Assembly (NCBI GenBank): GCA_019912985.1
Contig: JAIOHN010000880.1
Location: forward strand, 1-36,631
Origin: Anaerolineae bacterium
GTDB taxonomy: Bacteria > Chloroflexota > Anaerolineae > Aggregatilineales > Phototrophicaceae
Direction: 5' to 3'
DNA length: 36,631 nt
Below, piece after piece: positions 27,642 through 36,631 of this stretch. A model generated the notes under the pieces. That model made no database searches. It worked only from the letters and a program-made list of their open reading frames with translations, and was not told the origin of the DNA. Numbering within the stretch: the stretch's first letter is position 1; each line of letters begins with the position of its first letter. The position numbers were made by a program, and so were the translations under genes.

Positions 27642-28865
27642 TTACCGATAGTCGATCGGAATAAGCACCGCACTGTGCCTGACGTTATATAAAACCCAAT
27701 ACTCTCCAATACTAAGCTGCCGTTCTGCTTCACCCAAAAGTGCATCTGGGTCCATTCGCTCTGTCACGTTAGTAACCTCATCAATAGGATCTTCCTGCCC
27801 GACACGATATAAGGCAAAATCACTATCATCTCTAACTACAAAATAGTTGCTATCTGGTCCAAATACCGGGTTAAGAACGCCACTTTGAACAGGCATCAAT
27901 GTCTTAAAATTCCATACGAGATTGCCGTAAGTCGAAAGATAGCGTCCATCTGGACTAAAGCGTTTTGGCGTTATATTTTCACCAAGTTCCAGTGGCGATT
28001 CATCACGGATGTAAGCCTCGTTTGACTCGTGCCGCCATGCCCAGACACCAACCTGATCATGATCATCTCGCCCATAGGTGAGAACAGCCTCCCCGTCCGG
28101 CGATGCGACAACAGGCTGTCCGCCAAATATATACAAAGATTCTGGGTACATGAGTTCCTCAATACGATAGGCTGTACACTGTTCAGCTTGCCTGGTGCAA
28201 AATGAGAAAGCATTGGTAGCAGGTAGTTCCCCTGACCAGATATAGTGCTTTGTGATCAGCCATCCCTCGGGGGTCGCTATAATGGGGCCAAACGCATTGT
28301 CCAGTGGATGTCGATGTAATGCGCCGGTACGCGCATCCCAGATGACAAGATCACCACTGCCCTGGGTCGCCAGCAACTGGCTGTCTTCTGACCAGACTAA
28401 CGATTCAGGGTAGACAACTTCGCTGGCACTAACATCGATGTTAGTGTGAATTTGGAGGTCAGGCACAGTCAAAATCGTCAGATCGAAGTCCTTACGTATC
28501 GCAAGATATTGTTCATCGGGTGAAAACTGCATCTCAAAACTTGTCAGCAAACCATATGGTATGTGGTGTTCCAGAATCACACTGGCGGAGGGTTCAAGTT
28601 CCGGCGTCATCAGCTCGGGATTGCGCAGGTCCCACAACCGAATCTCAACATGGCTTTCATCTATCTCCCATCCCTGACCGGCAGCATATTGAGCATGTGG
28701 CGAAAGCAGAATACCCCAACCTTCGAGCGTGTGTATGTCGCTTCCAAAGTGAGGCGATAATGCCTGCGAAGAAGCGCTTGTGAACAGAAGCCACAGCACC
28801 ATGTTCGCAAAAGCGACGTATCTCAAAACCCTTACGTTAGACATCCATTGGCCCTTCACCCGCAT
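27642..28865 (-). CDS. WD40/beta-propeller-like protein with N-terminal signal or anchor
   Basis: Repeats such as SPDEQYLAIRKDFDLTILTVPDLQIHTN, SEDSQLLATQGSGDLVIWDARTGALHRH, SPDGEAVLTYGRDDHDQVGVWAW, SPDGRYLSTYGNLVWNFKTL; N-term hydrophobic VLRYVAFANMVLWLLFTSASSQA. ORF opens at 28898; start uncertain. Confidence 0.7.
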   Translation of the reverse strand: MRVKGQWMSNVRVLRYVAFANMVLWLLFTSASSQALSPHFGSDIHTLEGWGILLSPHAQYAAGQGWEIDESHVEIRLWDLRNPELMTPELEPSASVILEHHIPYGLLTSFEMQFSPDEQYLAIRKDFDLTILTVPDLQIHTNIDVSASEVVYPESLVWSEDSQLLATQGSGDLVIWDARTGALHRHPLDNAFGPIIATPEGWLITKHYIWSGELPATNAFSFCTRQAEQCTAYRIEELMYPESLYIFGGQPVVASPDGEAVLTYGRDDHDQVGVWAWRHESNEAYIRDESPLELGENITPKRFSPDGRYLSTYGNLVWNFKTLMPVQSGVLNPVFGPDSNYFVVRDDSDFALYRVGQEDPIDEVTNVTERMDPDALLGEAERQLSIGEYWVLYNVRHSAVLIPIDYR

Positions 28866-28884
28866 CGCAATGTCCTCATTCGGA

Positions 28885-29454
28885 TTACGCCCCATCATCA
28901 GAAACCGGATGCTCCCACACCTGCTTGAAAAGCAACCCCTTCAGCTTGTGGTCTTCCACCAACGCCTTGAAAGTATCAGAGGCGAATATCCGACCTAAAG
29001 GGAACTTTGTCTTGAAAATGTCTTGCCCTTCCACACAGGCAATATCGAAGGCATATTTTTTGATGAGGTTAATGTCTCCACTCTTGAACAATGTGTACTC
29101 TGAACGCTGATAATCAAAGCATGGCCGTACGTTCGTGACATTGATCAGGTAAAACTGCCCCGCGTCACAAAGGATCGGAAGAAATTCCACCGCATCTTTG
29201 ACCAGTGGTTCGAGCACGTTCCGAGCATGTTCCGAGCAGATAAAAAAACCCGGTAACCACGGAAAATCACTCAATTTCGATGGATCATCCTTAACCCTTT
29301 CCCCGTCCCGATACATCACAAAGCGGACGGGCTTCCAGTCTGACTTCAGGCTCTTGCCCTCCCGCATTCCTGTGGTAGCATCGACATCTTTCTCCTTGTC
29401 AAAGACTAGATGAGTTTCATAGGCTAAGTCTGATTTAATTTTCCAGATTTTCAT
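28885..29454 (-). CDS. Imm11-like (DUF1629) family protein
   Basis: MKIWKIKSDLAYETHLVF...SDWKPVRFVMYRDG...LSDFPWLPGFFICSEHARNVLEPLVKDAVEFLPILCDAGQFYLINVTNVRPCFDYQRSEYTLF...IKKYAFDIACVEGQDIFKTKFPLGRIFASDTFKALVEDHKLKGLLFKQVWE matches the family pattern from memory. Confidence 0.75.
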   Translation of the reverse strand: MKIWKIKSDLAYETHLVFDKEKDVDATTGMREGKSLKSDWKPVRFVMYRDGERVKDDPSKLSDFPWLPGFFICSEHARNVLEPLVKDAVEFLPILCDAGQFYLINVTNVRPCFDYQRSEYTLFKSGDINLIKKYAFDIACVEGQDIFKTKFPLGRIFASDTFKALVEDHKLKGLLFKQVWEHPVSDDGA

Positions 29455-29556
29455 GGTTCCTTACCCGTGACCTATCTCAGCATTGAAGAAACATTACCTC
29501 ACTTATAGTAAAGGACGAAATCATTCCTTACATTATGCTTACATAGACCCTTAGAT

Positions 29557-29588
29557 GAAAAAGCCGCTGCGTCGATGTGCAGCGGCTT
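29557..29588 (-). terminator. Intrinsic terminator of galT-galK: AAGCCGCTGC-ACATCGAC-GCAGCGGCTTTTTC on minus strand
   Basis: 10-bp perfect stem (29561-29570 / 29579-29588) with T-run on the minus strand, 47 nt past the galK stop. Confidence 0.85.
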
Positions 29589-29634
29589 ACGCAGATCACC
29601 AATTTTTAGCGGAGAAAAACCGCTGTGGAGGGGT

Positions 29635-30792
29635 CTAGCCCTCGATCACGGCTGCGCCTTCAGTCGCGTTACAGACGTAGATATTGGGCGCAGTGCCACT
29701 GACGGCCTCATAACAGACGCTGACGCTCTTGACAAAGGCATCGGCGGCATCGGCAGCGACCAGCGCCACCGCACATCCCCCAAAACCCGCCCCGGTCATG
29801 CGTGCGCCGTAGCAGCTTGCCTCGGCCTGGGCGCAGGTCACCATCTGATTGAGTGCCTCGTTGGTCACTTCAAAATCGTCGCGCAGGCTGTCATGGCTGG
29901 CATTCATCAGGCGGCCCAGTTCCGCCGCGTCACCGCGTTTCATGGCCTCCGCCGCCTGCACCGTGCGCGCGTTTTCGGTGATGATGTGGCGCGCCCGGCG
30001 GCGAGTCACATCCTCCAACCCATCACCCTGATCGTTAAACATCTCCAGCGAAACATCACGCAGCGCCTTCACGCCAAAGTATTGGGCGGCTTCCTCGCAC
30101 TGGCGGCGGCGCTCGTTATAGGCTGAATCGACCAGTCCACGGCGTGACATGGTATCCAGCACCACGACCACTGTTCCCGGTGGCAGTGGCACGCTCTCGG
30201 TTTGCAGCGAGCGACAGTCGATCAACAGCGCGTGATCAGCCTCCCCCACTGCCGAGATCATCTGGTCCATGATGCCGCAGTTCATCCCAACCCATTCGTT
30301 CTCGGCGCGCTGCGCCAGCAGTGCCATCGCGGGCGGGTCCCAGGGTATACCGGCCACCGCCGCGAACGACCGCGCCGTCGCCAGCTCAATCGCAGCAGAG
30401 GAAGATAGCCCCGCGCCAATCGGCACATCACCGGCCATCACACCTTCCCAGCCTTGCAGATCAAATCCCCCGGCTTTGAGTACCCAGGCGATGCCTTTGA
30501 CATACTCGGCCCACCCCTGCTGGGTATTTTCGAAGGCTTCCAGTTCAAAATGCAGGGTTTCGTCCATGTCAAGCGAGTACACGTCGATCTGGTCGTCATC
30601 ACGCGGGCGCAGCGCAATCCACACCGCCCGGTTGATCGCCATCGGCAGCACAAAGCCATCGTTGTAATCGGTATGCTCGCCAATCAAATTGACTCGGCCC
30701 GGCGCGCGGATGACAAATGCCGCTTCTGAGCCATACCGTTTTTGAAATTCGTGGGTAACTTTATCTTGTAGAAACATGCTTGATCCCATCAT
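29635..30792 (-). CDS. galK: Galactokinase
   Basis: [73 protein letters not shown]. The internal Met at 30777 is an alternative start. Confidence 0.95.
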   Translation of the reverse strand: MMGSSMFLQDKVTHEFQKRYGSEAAFVIRAPGRVNLIGEHTDYNDGFVLPMAINRAVWIALRPRDDDQIDVYSLDMDETLHFELEAFENTQQGWAEYVKGIAWVLKAGGFDLQGWEGVMAGDVPIGAGLSSSAAIELATARSFAAVAGIPWDPPAMALLAQRAENEWVGMNCGIMDQMISAVGEADHALLIDCRSLQTESVPLPPGTVVVVLDTMSRRGLVDSAYNERRRQCEEAAQYFGVKALRDVSLEMFNDQGDGLEDVTRRRARHIITENARTVQAAEAMKRGDAAELGRLMNASHDSLRDDFEVTNEALNQMVTCAQAEASCYGARMTGAGFGGCAVALVAADAADAFVKSVSVCYEAVSGTAPNIYVCNATEGAAVIEG

Positions 30793-31826
30793 CGTTGTTT
30801 GTAATGCACATCACTCAAAGCGCGCAGCCGCTCCGCTGCCTGTTCGGCAGTCAGGTCACGCTGCGCCTCGCCCATCATCTCGTAGCCGACCATGAACTTA
30901 CGCACGGTCGCGGAACGCAGCAGCGGCGGATAAAAATGCGCATGAAGCTGCCAATGGGTGTAATCCGCGTCGTCGTTGGGCGCAGCGTGCCAGCCCATCG
31001 AATACGGAAAAGAAGTTTCGAAGAGATTATCATAACGGGTCAGCAGCCGCTTGAGAATTGACGCCAGTGAATTGCGCTGCCCATCATTCAAATCAGGCAG
31101 ACGGAGAATATGCTGGCGCGGCATCAGCAGGATTTCAAACGGCCAGATCGCCCAATAGGGTACTACCGCCAGCCAATCCTCATTCTCAACCACAATACGC
31201 TCGCCCTCCCCTGCTTCGATGGCAGCATAGTCCACCAGCAGTGGCGATCCATGCGCTTCGTAATACAGGCGTTGGTGATGTTCCTCCGTGGCGACTTCAT
31301 TGGGCAAAATCGTCTCTGCCCAGATCTGGCCGTGTGGATGCGGATTAGATGCCCCCATCGCCAGTCCTTTGTTTTCGAAAACCTGCACCCAGCGATAGGT
31401 CTGGCCGAGTTCAATCACCTGTTCTGCCCAGGTGTCGATTACGGTTCGGATTTCGGCTTCAGGAAACTCCGGCAGGGTCAAGTCATGACGCGGTGAGAAA
31501 CACACCACGCGACAGGTGCCCTGCACACTCCCTGTTTTCAGCAAATGACTATGCGAAGATTCAACTGGAGGCGAATCCGGCAGCAGCGCAGCGAAATCAT
31601 TGGTAAACACAAACGTCTGCTCATACCGCGGATTTTGTTCACCATTGGCCCGCGTGTTGCCTGGGCAAAGATAGCAGCCAGGGTCATAGCGAGGCCGTTC
31701 TTCGGGTGTGGTTTTCTCCTGCCTGCCCTGCCAGGGCCGTTTGGTGCGATGAGGCGAAACCAACACCCATTCCCCCGTCAGCGGATTATAGCGACGGTGG
31801 GGATGGTCAGTGGGATTAAATTGCAT
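30789..31826 (-). CDS. galT: Galactose-1-phosphate uridylyltransferase
   Basis: [68 protein letters not shown] (HPHGQ active site). Overlaps galK by ATGA. Confidence 0.96.
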   Translation of the reverse strand: MQFNPTDHPHRRYNPLTGEWVLVSPHRTKRPWQGRQEKTTPEERPRYDPGCYLCPGNTRANGEQNPRYEQTFVFTNDFAALLPDSPPVESSHSHLLKTGSVQGTCRVVCFSPRHDLTLPEFPEAEIRTVIDTWAEQVIELGQTYRWVQVFENKGLAMGASNPHPHGQIWAETILPNEVATEEHHQRLYYEAHGSPLLVDYAAIEAGEGERIVVENEDWLAVVPYWAIWPFEILLMPRQHILRLPDLNDGQRNSLASILKRLLTRYDNLFETSFPYSMGWHAAPNDDADYTHWQLHAHFYPPLLRSATVRKFMVGYEMMGEAQRDLTAEQAAERLRALSDVHYKQR

Positions 31827-31851
31827 TCTAAATCCTTCGTTGTGTAAAATC

Positions 31852-32718
31852 TTATACAGCTTCTTTTAAACTGAGGCGATAGTGAAGGCGCAAGAAAGTT
31901 CTCATCCAAAGCGTCATCTCATGATCGGCTCGTACTTCATCTTGAGCATTACTGTATACGTGAATAGTTTCGCGCAAAGGACGCACATAACGTACATAGA
32001 CACGGTCGTTTCGATACACTGTAAAATAAAAACCCGCGTCCCCAAAACTCAGCCCTGAAGAAGTCAATGTTACGGAACCATCCTGGTGAACTGTTGGCTT
32101 CATAATCACGATTGCGTTGCCATTTGGCAGTGGAAAGGTCACTTTCACACATGGGCCAGGGTATTTTGGCACCTGACACACCGAGTATGTTCCTGCATAC
32201 AAGGTATGACCGGAACCAACCAACTGCCGCACCCAGGCGATATAATGGACACGTTCTGAGGCGGTATCAACCAGTTGTAAAATTTCACTGGTCATTCCCT
32301 GGCTGGTATCCAGCCCGGACAAAGGAACGTTTAGCTGCTGTAACCTGCGGCTAAACATAGAGGCCAGTAATCCACCAAATAGGCGAAACAACCCATTCCA
32401 CTGCGACCAAGCGTCCATTTCATATACTGCGGTATGTTCATAAAAGTGACGTACAGCAGATGATACCTGTTGAACACTAAATCCTTCCCAATCCAGGCGA
32501 GAGAAATCAGGCACAATACCAGCGACTCCTGTACGTAACTCCAAACCGTGTGTATGTGCGAAATTCCGAAAAAAATCCGTCCCTATGCGATTAGTATTCC
32601 CTATTGGACCGGATAACCAGGGAACAACTGCTAAATCGACCTGTTTTCCTGTAGTACATACCCACTGCTGAGTTACCCAGTCGGTTAGATAACCATTCTT
32701 CTCATTGATCCAATACAA
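31852..32718 (-). CDS. Conserved-looking hypothetical protein
   Basis: Intact 288-aa [53 protein letters not shown]...; coherent composition, lower GC than neighbours. Confidence 0.65.
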   Translation of the reverse strand: MYWINEKNGYLTDWVTQQWVCTTGKQVDLAVVPWLSGPIGNTNRIGTDFFRNFAHTHGLELRTGVAGIVPDFSRLDWEGFSVQQVSSAVRHFYEHTAVYEMDAWSQWNGLFRLFGGLLASMFSRRLQQLNVPLSGLDTSQGMTSEILQLVDTASERVHYIAWVRQLVGSGHTLYAGTYSVCQVPKYPGPCVKVTFPLPNGNAIVIMKPTVHQDGSVTLTSSGLSFGDAGFYFTVYRNDRVYVRYVRPLRETIHVYSNAQDEVRADHEMTLWMRTFLRLHYRLSLKEAV

Positions 32719-32758
32719 GTTTTACTCCCGCGCATTTCTCATTCTACAGTGAGCGGTT

Positions 32759-34129
32759 CTACTCGTTTCGTCCGTGCTCCCGCAGATGTTTCTGGTGTTC
32801 GCGCCACTGCTTGCGATCCACAGGCGCAAACAAGCCCTTGTGCAAAATAGCAGGCTCCAGTTCGCCAGGATAAGGGTCTCGCCCATTCAGCTTGTGCAGC
32901 ACATAAGCCAGCACCACCCGCACCGTCCCCAGGAACGGCACAACCAGGAACGCACCCAGGATGCCACCAAAGGCCGTGCCAATAATCAACCCGATGATAA
33001 TCAGCGGCAGCGGAATCGAGACTGCATCGCCCAGGATTTTCGGTGCGACCACATTCCAGATCAACTGCTGCATGACCAGATTCACGCCAATGACCAGCAG
33101 CCCAAGCGAAACTAATGATAATTCGGTGAACACCGTTGACCCCTGAAAAACGGGGATAAAGTACAACGGAAACAGCGCAATAATGCCGCCCAGCGTGGGA
33201 ATGACTGAGATAAAACCGGTAAAAACCGCCAGCCCAAAGGCGCTGGGGATCCCCATAATGGAGAGCTGGAGCCAGGTCAGGATGGCGATAATAAAACCGA
33301 TGACCACCTCGCCAACGAAGAAGCTGTTCCACACATCAATGATGCGATCCAGCAGCAGGCCATATTCACGATGGCCGCCTTCGGGGATACTACGGATAAA
33401 CAATTCAAAAGTACGTGGCACTTCCAGCAAAATCAGGAAGGCGAGGAACACCGTCAGGATCAGCTGGATCAACAATTCAAATACGCTGGTCACGGTCGAC
33501 GTGATCGTGCCTGTGAGCACGGGTGCCAGGTTAGAAATCCCCTGGATAATCTGTGCCAGATTAATCTGAACGCCGGTAGTTGTCTCTGGTGTAGTCGTCG
33601 CGCCGGGTAAACTCGGTGTCGTGGTTGTGCTGCCTGCAAATAGGTTTGATGGGAGTTCCTTCGCCAAATCACGCAAAGGGATAATGACCTGATCCAGGTT
33701 CACCGCTACGCCCAGGAGCATAATGTTATCGCCCGAAGCCTCATAATCCTGCAACTGCTGGTAGAGGTTGACATAGGCCTGATTAAACGAAACAGCAACA
33801 TCTTCCAGCACATTGACTGCTGCCGGAGCCAGGACAATGAACGTAACCAGGAGCACGACAAATAACAATATGAACACCACCACCACCGAAAGCGCATAAG
33901 GGAAATGCCCTCGCCGTGTCAGCGATCGTGCCAGCGGAAACAGTAAAAACGCCAGCACCAGCGCCATAATTAATGATTGCAACACCGGCTGCAACAGCGT
34001 GATGGTGTAAACACCGAGAATAATCAGGGCAACTGTCACCAGGCGACGGGTCCAGACGCCCCACTCCATTTCGGTGTAGCGGTTTGGGGGTGTTTCTTCA
34101 GGTTTGCGCATCTCTTCTGAAGTCGCCAT
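32759..34129 (-). CDS. AI-2E family transporter (PerM-like)
   Basis: Multiple TM; GHREYGLLLDRIIDVWNSFFVGEVVIGFIIAILTWLQLSIMGIPSAFGLAVFTGFISVIPTLGGIIALFPLYFIPVF; NLVMQQLIWNVVAPKILGDAVSIPLPLIIIGLIIGTAFGGILGAFLVVPF. ORF opens at 34213; start uncertain (34129 or 34147). Confidence 0.88.
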   Translation of the reverse strand: MATSEEMRKPEETPPNRYTEMEWGVWTRRLVTVALIILGVYTITLLQPVLQSLIMALVLAFLLFPLARSLTRRGHFPYALSVVVVFILLFVVLLVTFIVLAPAAVNVLEDVAVSFNQAYVNLYQQLQDYEASGDNIMLLGVAVNLDQVIIPLRDLAKELPSNLFAGSTTTTPSLPGATTTPETTTGVQINLAQIIQGISNLAPVLTGTITSTVTSVFELLIQLILTVFLAFLILLEVPRTFELFIRSIPEGGHREYGLLLDRIIDVWNSFFVGEVVIGFIIAILTWLQLSIMGIPSAFGLAVFTGFISVIPTLGGIIALFPLYFIPVFQGSTVFTELSLVSLGLLVIGVNLVMQQLIWNVVAPKILGDAVSIPLPLIIIGLIIGTAFGGILGAFLVVPFLGTVRVVLAYVLHKLNGRDPYPGELEPAILHKGLFAPVDRKQWREHQKHLREHGRNE

Positions 34130-34154
34130 TTTCAAGTTCCTACTCATGAACACA

Positions 34155-34182
34155 GCAGCCCACAGGCGCACCTGTGGGCTGC
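34155..34182 (-). promoter_or_regulatory. Intercistronic hairpin GCAGCCCACAGG-CGCA-CCTGTGGGCTGC
   Basis: 12-bp perfect stem, 4-nt loop, between the melA stop (34192) and the AI-2E transporter start; no U-tract on the minus strand. Confidence 0.7.
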
Positions 34183-34191
34183 AAATATGGC

Positions 34192-35490
34192 TTATTGATA
34201 GTGTGGCAGCCAATCACCGTGGGCTTCGATCAGATCATCCACCAGGGACCAGATTTGATCGAGGCTGAGTTCAGCAGCGGTGTGCGGGTCCAGCATCGCC
34301 GCATGATAGATGTGTTCGCGCTTGCAGGTCAGCGCGGCTTCCACCGTAAGCGCCTGCACATTGATATTGGTTTGCATCAGCGCGGCCAGATGCGGTGGCA
34401 GGGAGCCAATCTTGGTGGGCTGCACGCCGTTTTTGTCGATCAGGCAGGGAACTTCCACACAGCAGCCTTCTGGCAGATTGTCGATCAAGCCACGGTTGGG
34501 GACATTGCCATAAATGACACAGGGGTCGCCACTTTCCATGCTGCGGATAATCTGCGACCCATATTCCATACTGCGCTTGACTTCCAGCTTTTCATCGGGA
34601 TCTTCCATCCGGTCGCGCAACTTCTGCCAGCCCGCGATCTGGTTCTCGCAGCGGGTGATGTACTCATCCAGCGGGATATTAAATGCCTCGATGAGATCAG
34701 GCCGGTCACGCTTGATAAACCACGGCACATATTCGCTGAAGTGCTCGCTGGACTCCGTGACGAAATATCCGAGGCGATTGAACATCTCGTAACGCACCAG
34801 ATTCCAATCCGGCGCGCGCCCGTCATCGTACACTTTGCGAATTTCGGGATAGAGATTCTGCCCATCACGCTCGAATGTCAGGTAAAACGCCATGTGGTTG
34901 ATGCCTGCGCAGACGTAGTTAATTTCGTCTTCCGGCACACCAATATCGTGGGCGAGCTGATGCGCAGTTCCCTGCACACTGTGACACAGACCCACTGTCT
35001 TGATATTGCTGCCGCGATCAATCGCCCAGCAGTTCATCGCCATCGGATTCACATAGTTGAGATGCATTACATCCGGGCAAACCTGCTCCATATCCTGTGT
35101 CATTTCCAGAAAGACACGGATGGTCCGCAGGCCGCGCATGATGCCACCAATCCCCAGCGTGTCGGCAATGGTCTGACGCAGGCCGTACTTCTTGGGGATT
35201 TCAAAGTCAGTTACTGTCCCCGGCTTGTACCCGGCGATCTGAAACATGCTGATAGCATAGTCTGCGCCTTCCAGCGCCTTACGCCGGTCCGTGGTCGCTT
35301 CGATGGTGGGATTCGCGCCGACTGTCTCGGCCACCTTATGGGCCACCACATTCGATGTCTTCAGGCGTTCATCATCAATATCGAAAAGCGTGATCGTGGA
35401 ATCAGCCAATTCTGAATAACTGAGAATATCCCCCAGTAAATTTTTTGCAAAAACTGTGCTGCCTGCCCCGATGAAGGTTATTTTTGGCAT
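34192..35490 (-). CDS. melA: Family 4 glycoside hydrolase, alpha-galactosidase
   Basis: MPKITFIGAGSTVFAKNLLGDILSYSEL; LFDIDDERL; LNYVNPMAMNCWAI; TVGLCHSVQGTAHQLA; CAGINHMAFYLTFERDGQNLYPEIRK. Confidence 0.94.
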   Translation of the reverse strand: MPKITFIGAGSTVFAKNLLGDILSYSELADSTITLFDIDDERLKTSNVVAHKVAETVGANPTIEATTDRRKALEGADYAISMFQIAGYKPGTVTDFEIPKKYGLRQTIADTLGIGGIMRGLRTIRVFLEMTQDMEQVCPDVMHLNYVNPMAMNCWAIDRGSNIKTVGLCHSVQGTAHQLAHDIGVPEDEINYVCAGINHMAFYLTFERDGQNLYPEIRKVYDDGRAPDWNLVRYEMFNRLGYFVTESSEHFSEYVPWFIKRDRPDLIEAFNIPLDEYITRCENQIAGWQKLRDRMEDPDEKLEVKRSMEYGSQIIRSMESGDPCVIYGNVPNRGLIDNLPEGCCVEVPCLIDKNGVQPTKIGSLPPHLAALMQTNINVQALTVEAALTCKREHIYHAAMLDPHTAAELSLDQIWSLVDDLIEAHGDWLPHYQ

Positions 35491-35713
35491 TTTGACCTCT
35501 TTGTGGTTTTATTCAGCCCTGTTCAGGCTGCGATCGAAGTATCGTTGCTATTATACCCTGTGCGCTCCGTGTGTCGTCAGTAAATAGTCACCTCTATGGT
35601 GCATCAATGGGTTCTTATAGAGGACTTAATACAGCTTGAGTAGTGTCTTAACACCGGCCTGTTATAGTGCTGCTCATAGAGACCTGAGACCTCTGTGTGT
35701 AGCTGGCTTTATA

Positions 35714-35748
35714 GAAAGCGCCGCCCCCATACCCTCGGCGGCGTTTTC
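35714..35748. terminator. Bidirectional-looking hairpin GAAAGCGCCGCC...GGCGGCGTTTTC
   Basis: 12-nt arms (one G-T wobble) with A-run 5' and T-run 3', 2 nt past the stop of the 35751-36631 minus gene. Confidence 0.8.
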
Positions 35749-35750
35749 GT

Positions 35751-36631
35751 TTATGTTTGCGGCACAAATTGCGGCGTGCCAGCGAATAACTTGGCGTAAG
35801 GTGACGCTCGCAGCTCCTCTACAAAAACCCGGTGCGTCTCTAACATGCTGCGGCGTATATCCGCCAGCGTAATCGGTTTCCACTCCCCTGCTTCCGCCTT
35901 CTCCTTTTCACGGCGCAGGTGAGCAATGATGAAACCCGCCGAATTGTGAACATCACTCAGGCTTTCCAGCGCTGCCAGCGCCCCTTCAACCTGTTCTGCA
36001 CCATACTCCTCTACCAGCGCCTTTGTTCGCCCTCTTGTCAGCGAATGCGCTGAGTCGCGCTCATACACCACTCGATAAAGCCTTTCGGCTGCACCCTCCG
36101 TCTGAGGTGCGTTTGTTGTGCTTGACGGCGATAACTGCGACGATTTTTCGAGCTTGCGCGCTTTCTTCAGCGACTGCCACCATTGTTTACAACTTTTGAC
36201 ATCCTGCCAGATTTGCGCAGGGATAACCCGCCAGTGTTTTTCACCACAACGGCGGCAGCAGCCAGGTTCTTCACTGCGAACATGCCAGTTCAGGCATTGA
36301 TCGCATAACCAGAAGTGCTTTTCAGCTTCCAGCTCGGCTGGCTCTGGGGCGAGTGACGGTGTTGGGGTTGAAATCTGATCAGGCTGAACATCATTATTGT
36401 GAATATTTTCACATTCGATTACGCCTGGGCCTTGATTATCCTGGGCAATCGCGTCGCAGCAAACCTCTGTCTGCGGCCATTTTTCGATCATCTGTTCTAC
36501 AGTATAGAAGTTCCAGCACTGATATTTCAGCACCAATCGCTTTTTCTGATGCAGCAGCCGCATCGCGACCGACCGAATCGCTGGATAACGCTTTCCATCT
36601 CCGGTTTCGAGAAATGTGCCTAACTCTGACC
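35751..36631 (-). CDS. Zinc-ribbon-containing hypothetical protein (5' end truncated by window edge)
   Basis: WLCDQCLNWHVRSEEPGCCRRCGEKHW (CxxC...CxxC). Reading upstream of Met 36563 the frame stays open to the edge (SELGTFLETGDGKRYPAIRSVA-MRLLHQKK), so the true start is probably outside the window. Confidence 0.65.
   Translation of the reverse strand, partial: SELGTFLETGDGKRYPAIRSVAMRLLHQKKRLVLKYQCWNFYTVEQMIEKWPQTEVCCDAIAQDNQGPGVIECENIHNNDVQPDQISTPTPSLAPEPAELEAEKHFWLCDQCLNWHVRSEEPGCCRRCGEKHWRVIPAQIWQDVKSCKQWWQSLKKARKLEKSSQLSPSSTTNAPQTEGAAERLYRVVYERDSAHSLTRGRTKALVEEYGAEQVEGALAALESLSDVHNSAGFIIAHLRREKEKAEAGEWKPITLADIRRSMLETHRVFVEELRASPYAKLFAGTPQFVPQT

Noticed and set aside
29604-29626. Second small hairpin AGCGG...CCGCT after galK
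   Set aside because: Only 5-bp stem without a suitable T-run on the minus strand; the 29557-29588 hairpin explains termination.
32739-33332. 197-aa minus-strand ORF
   Set aside because: Out-of-frame overlap with the AI-2E transporter gene; Trp/His/Arg-rich composition looks like a shifted frame.
34174-35415. 413-aa plus-strand ORF
   Set aside because: Antisense to melA (GH4), a clear real gene.
35580-35713. Possible tRNA gene
   Set aside because: No cloverleaf, TpsiC arm or CCA-like end could be drawn.

Overview
The window is protein-coding bacterial DNA. Its overall style suggests Chloroflexota/Anaerolineae-like (Pro/Thr-rich stalks, many FHA proteins, TTG/ATG starts), but that assignment is inference only. 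I found no convincing rRNA, tRNA, CRISPR array or transposase. Left part (1-7.7 kb): two tandem minus-strand FHA-transmembrane-Pro/Thr stalk proteins (one cut by the window edge, one with LysM plus two PKD repeats), then a TauE/SafE-like permease and a compact plus-strand operon of FHA-zinc-ribbon protein, FHA fused to a flavoprotein-like oxidoreductase, and a small membrane protein. Next come a two-gene HNH endonuclease module and an apparent operon of malate synthase, uronate-dehydrogenase-like epimerase, acetamidase/formamidase, SDR and tandem alpha/beta hydrolase. The middle (14.7-27.6 kb) is a sugar-utilisation locus: Lpl-type ABC transporter, LacI regulator, an uncharacterised probable (alpha/alpha)-barrel enzyme, PhyH dioxygenase, a large beta-helix/Ig-like protein without a signal peptide, xylulokinase and a Gfo/Idh/MocA oxidoreductase. 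The right part holds a beta-propeller protein overlapping an Imm11-like (DUF1629) gene, galK-galT, an AI-2E transporter, a GH4 alpha-galactosidase and a truncated zinc-ribbon protein. The observations most worth follow-up are the FHA-flavoprotein operon, the FHA-LysM-PKD proteins that appear to span the membrane, the apparently all-intracellular glycan locus with an unassigned enzyme, and a recurring set of GC-rich tight-loop hairpins at gene ends and inside operons.
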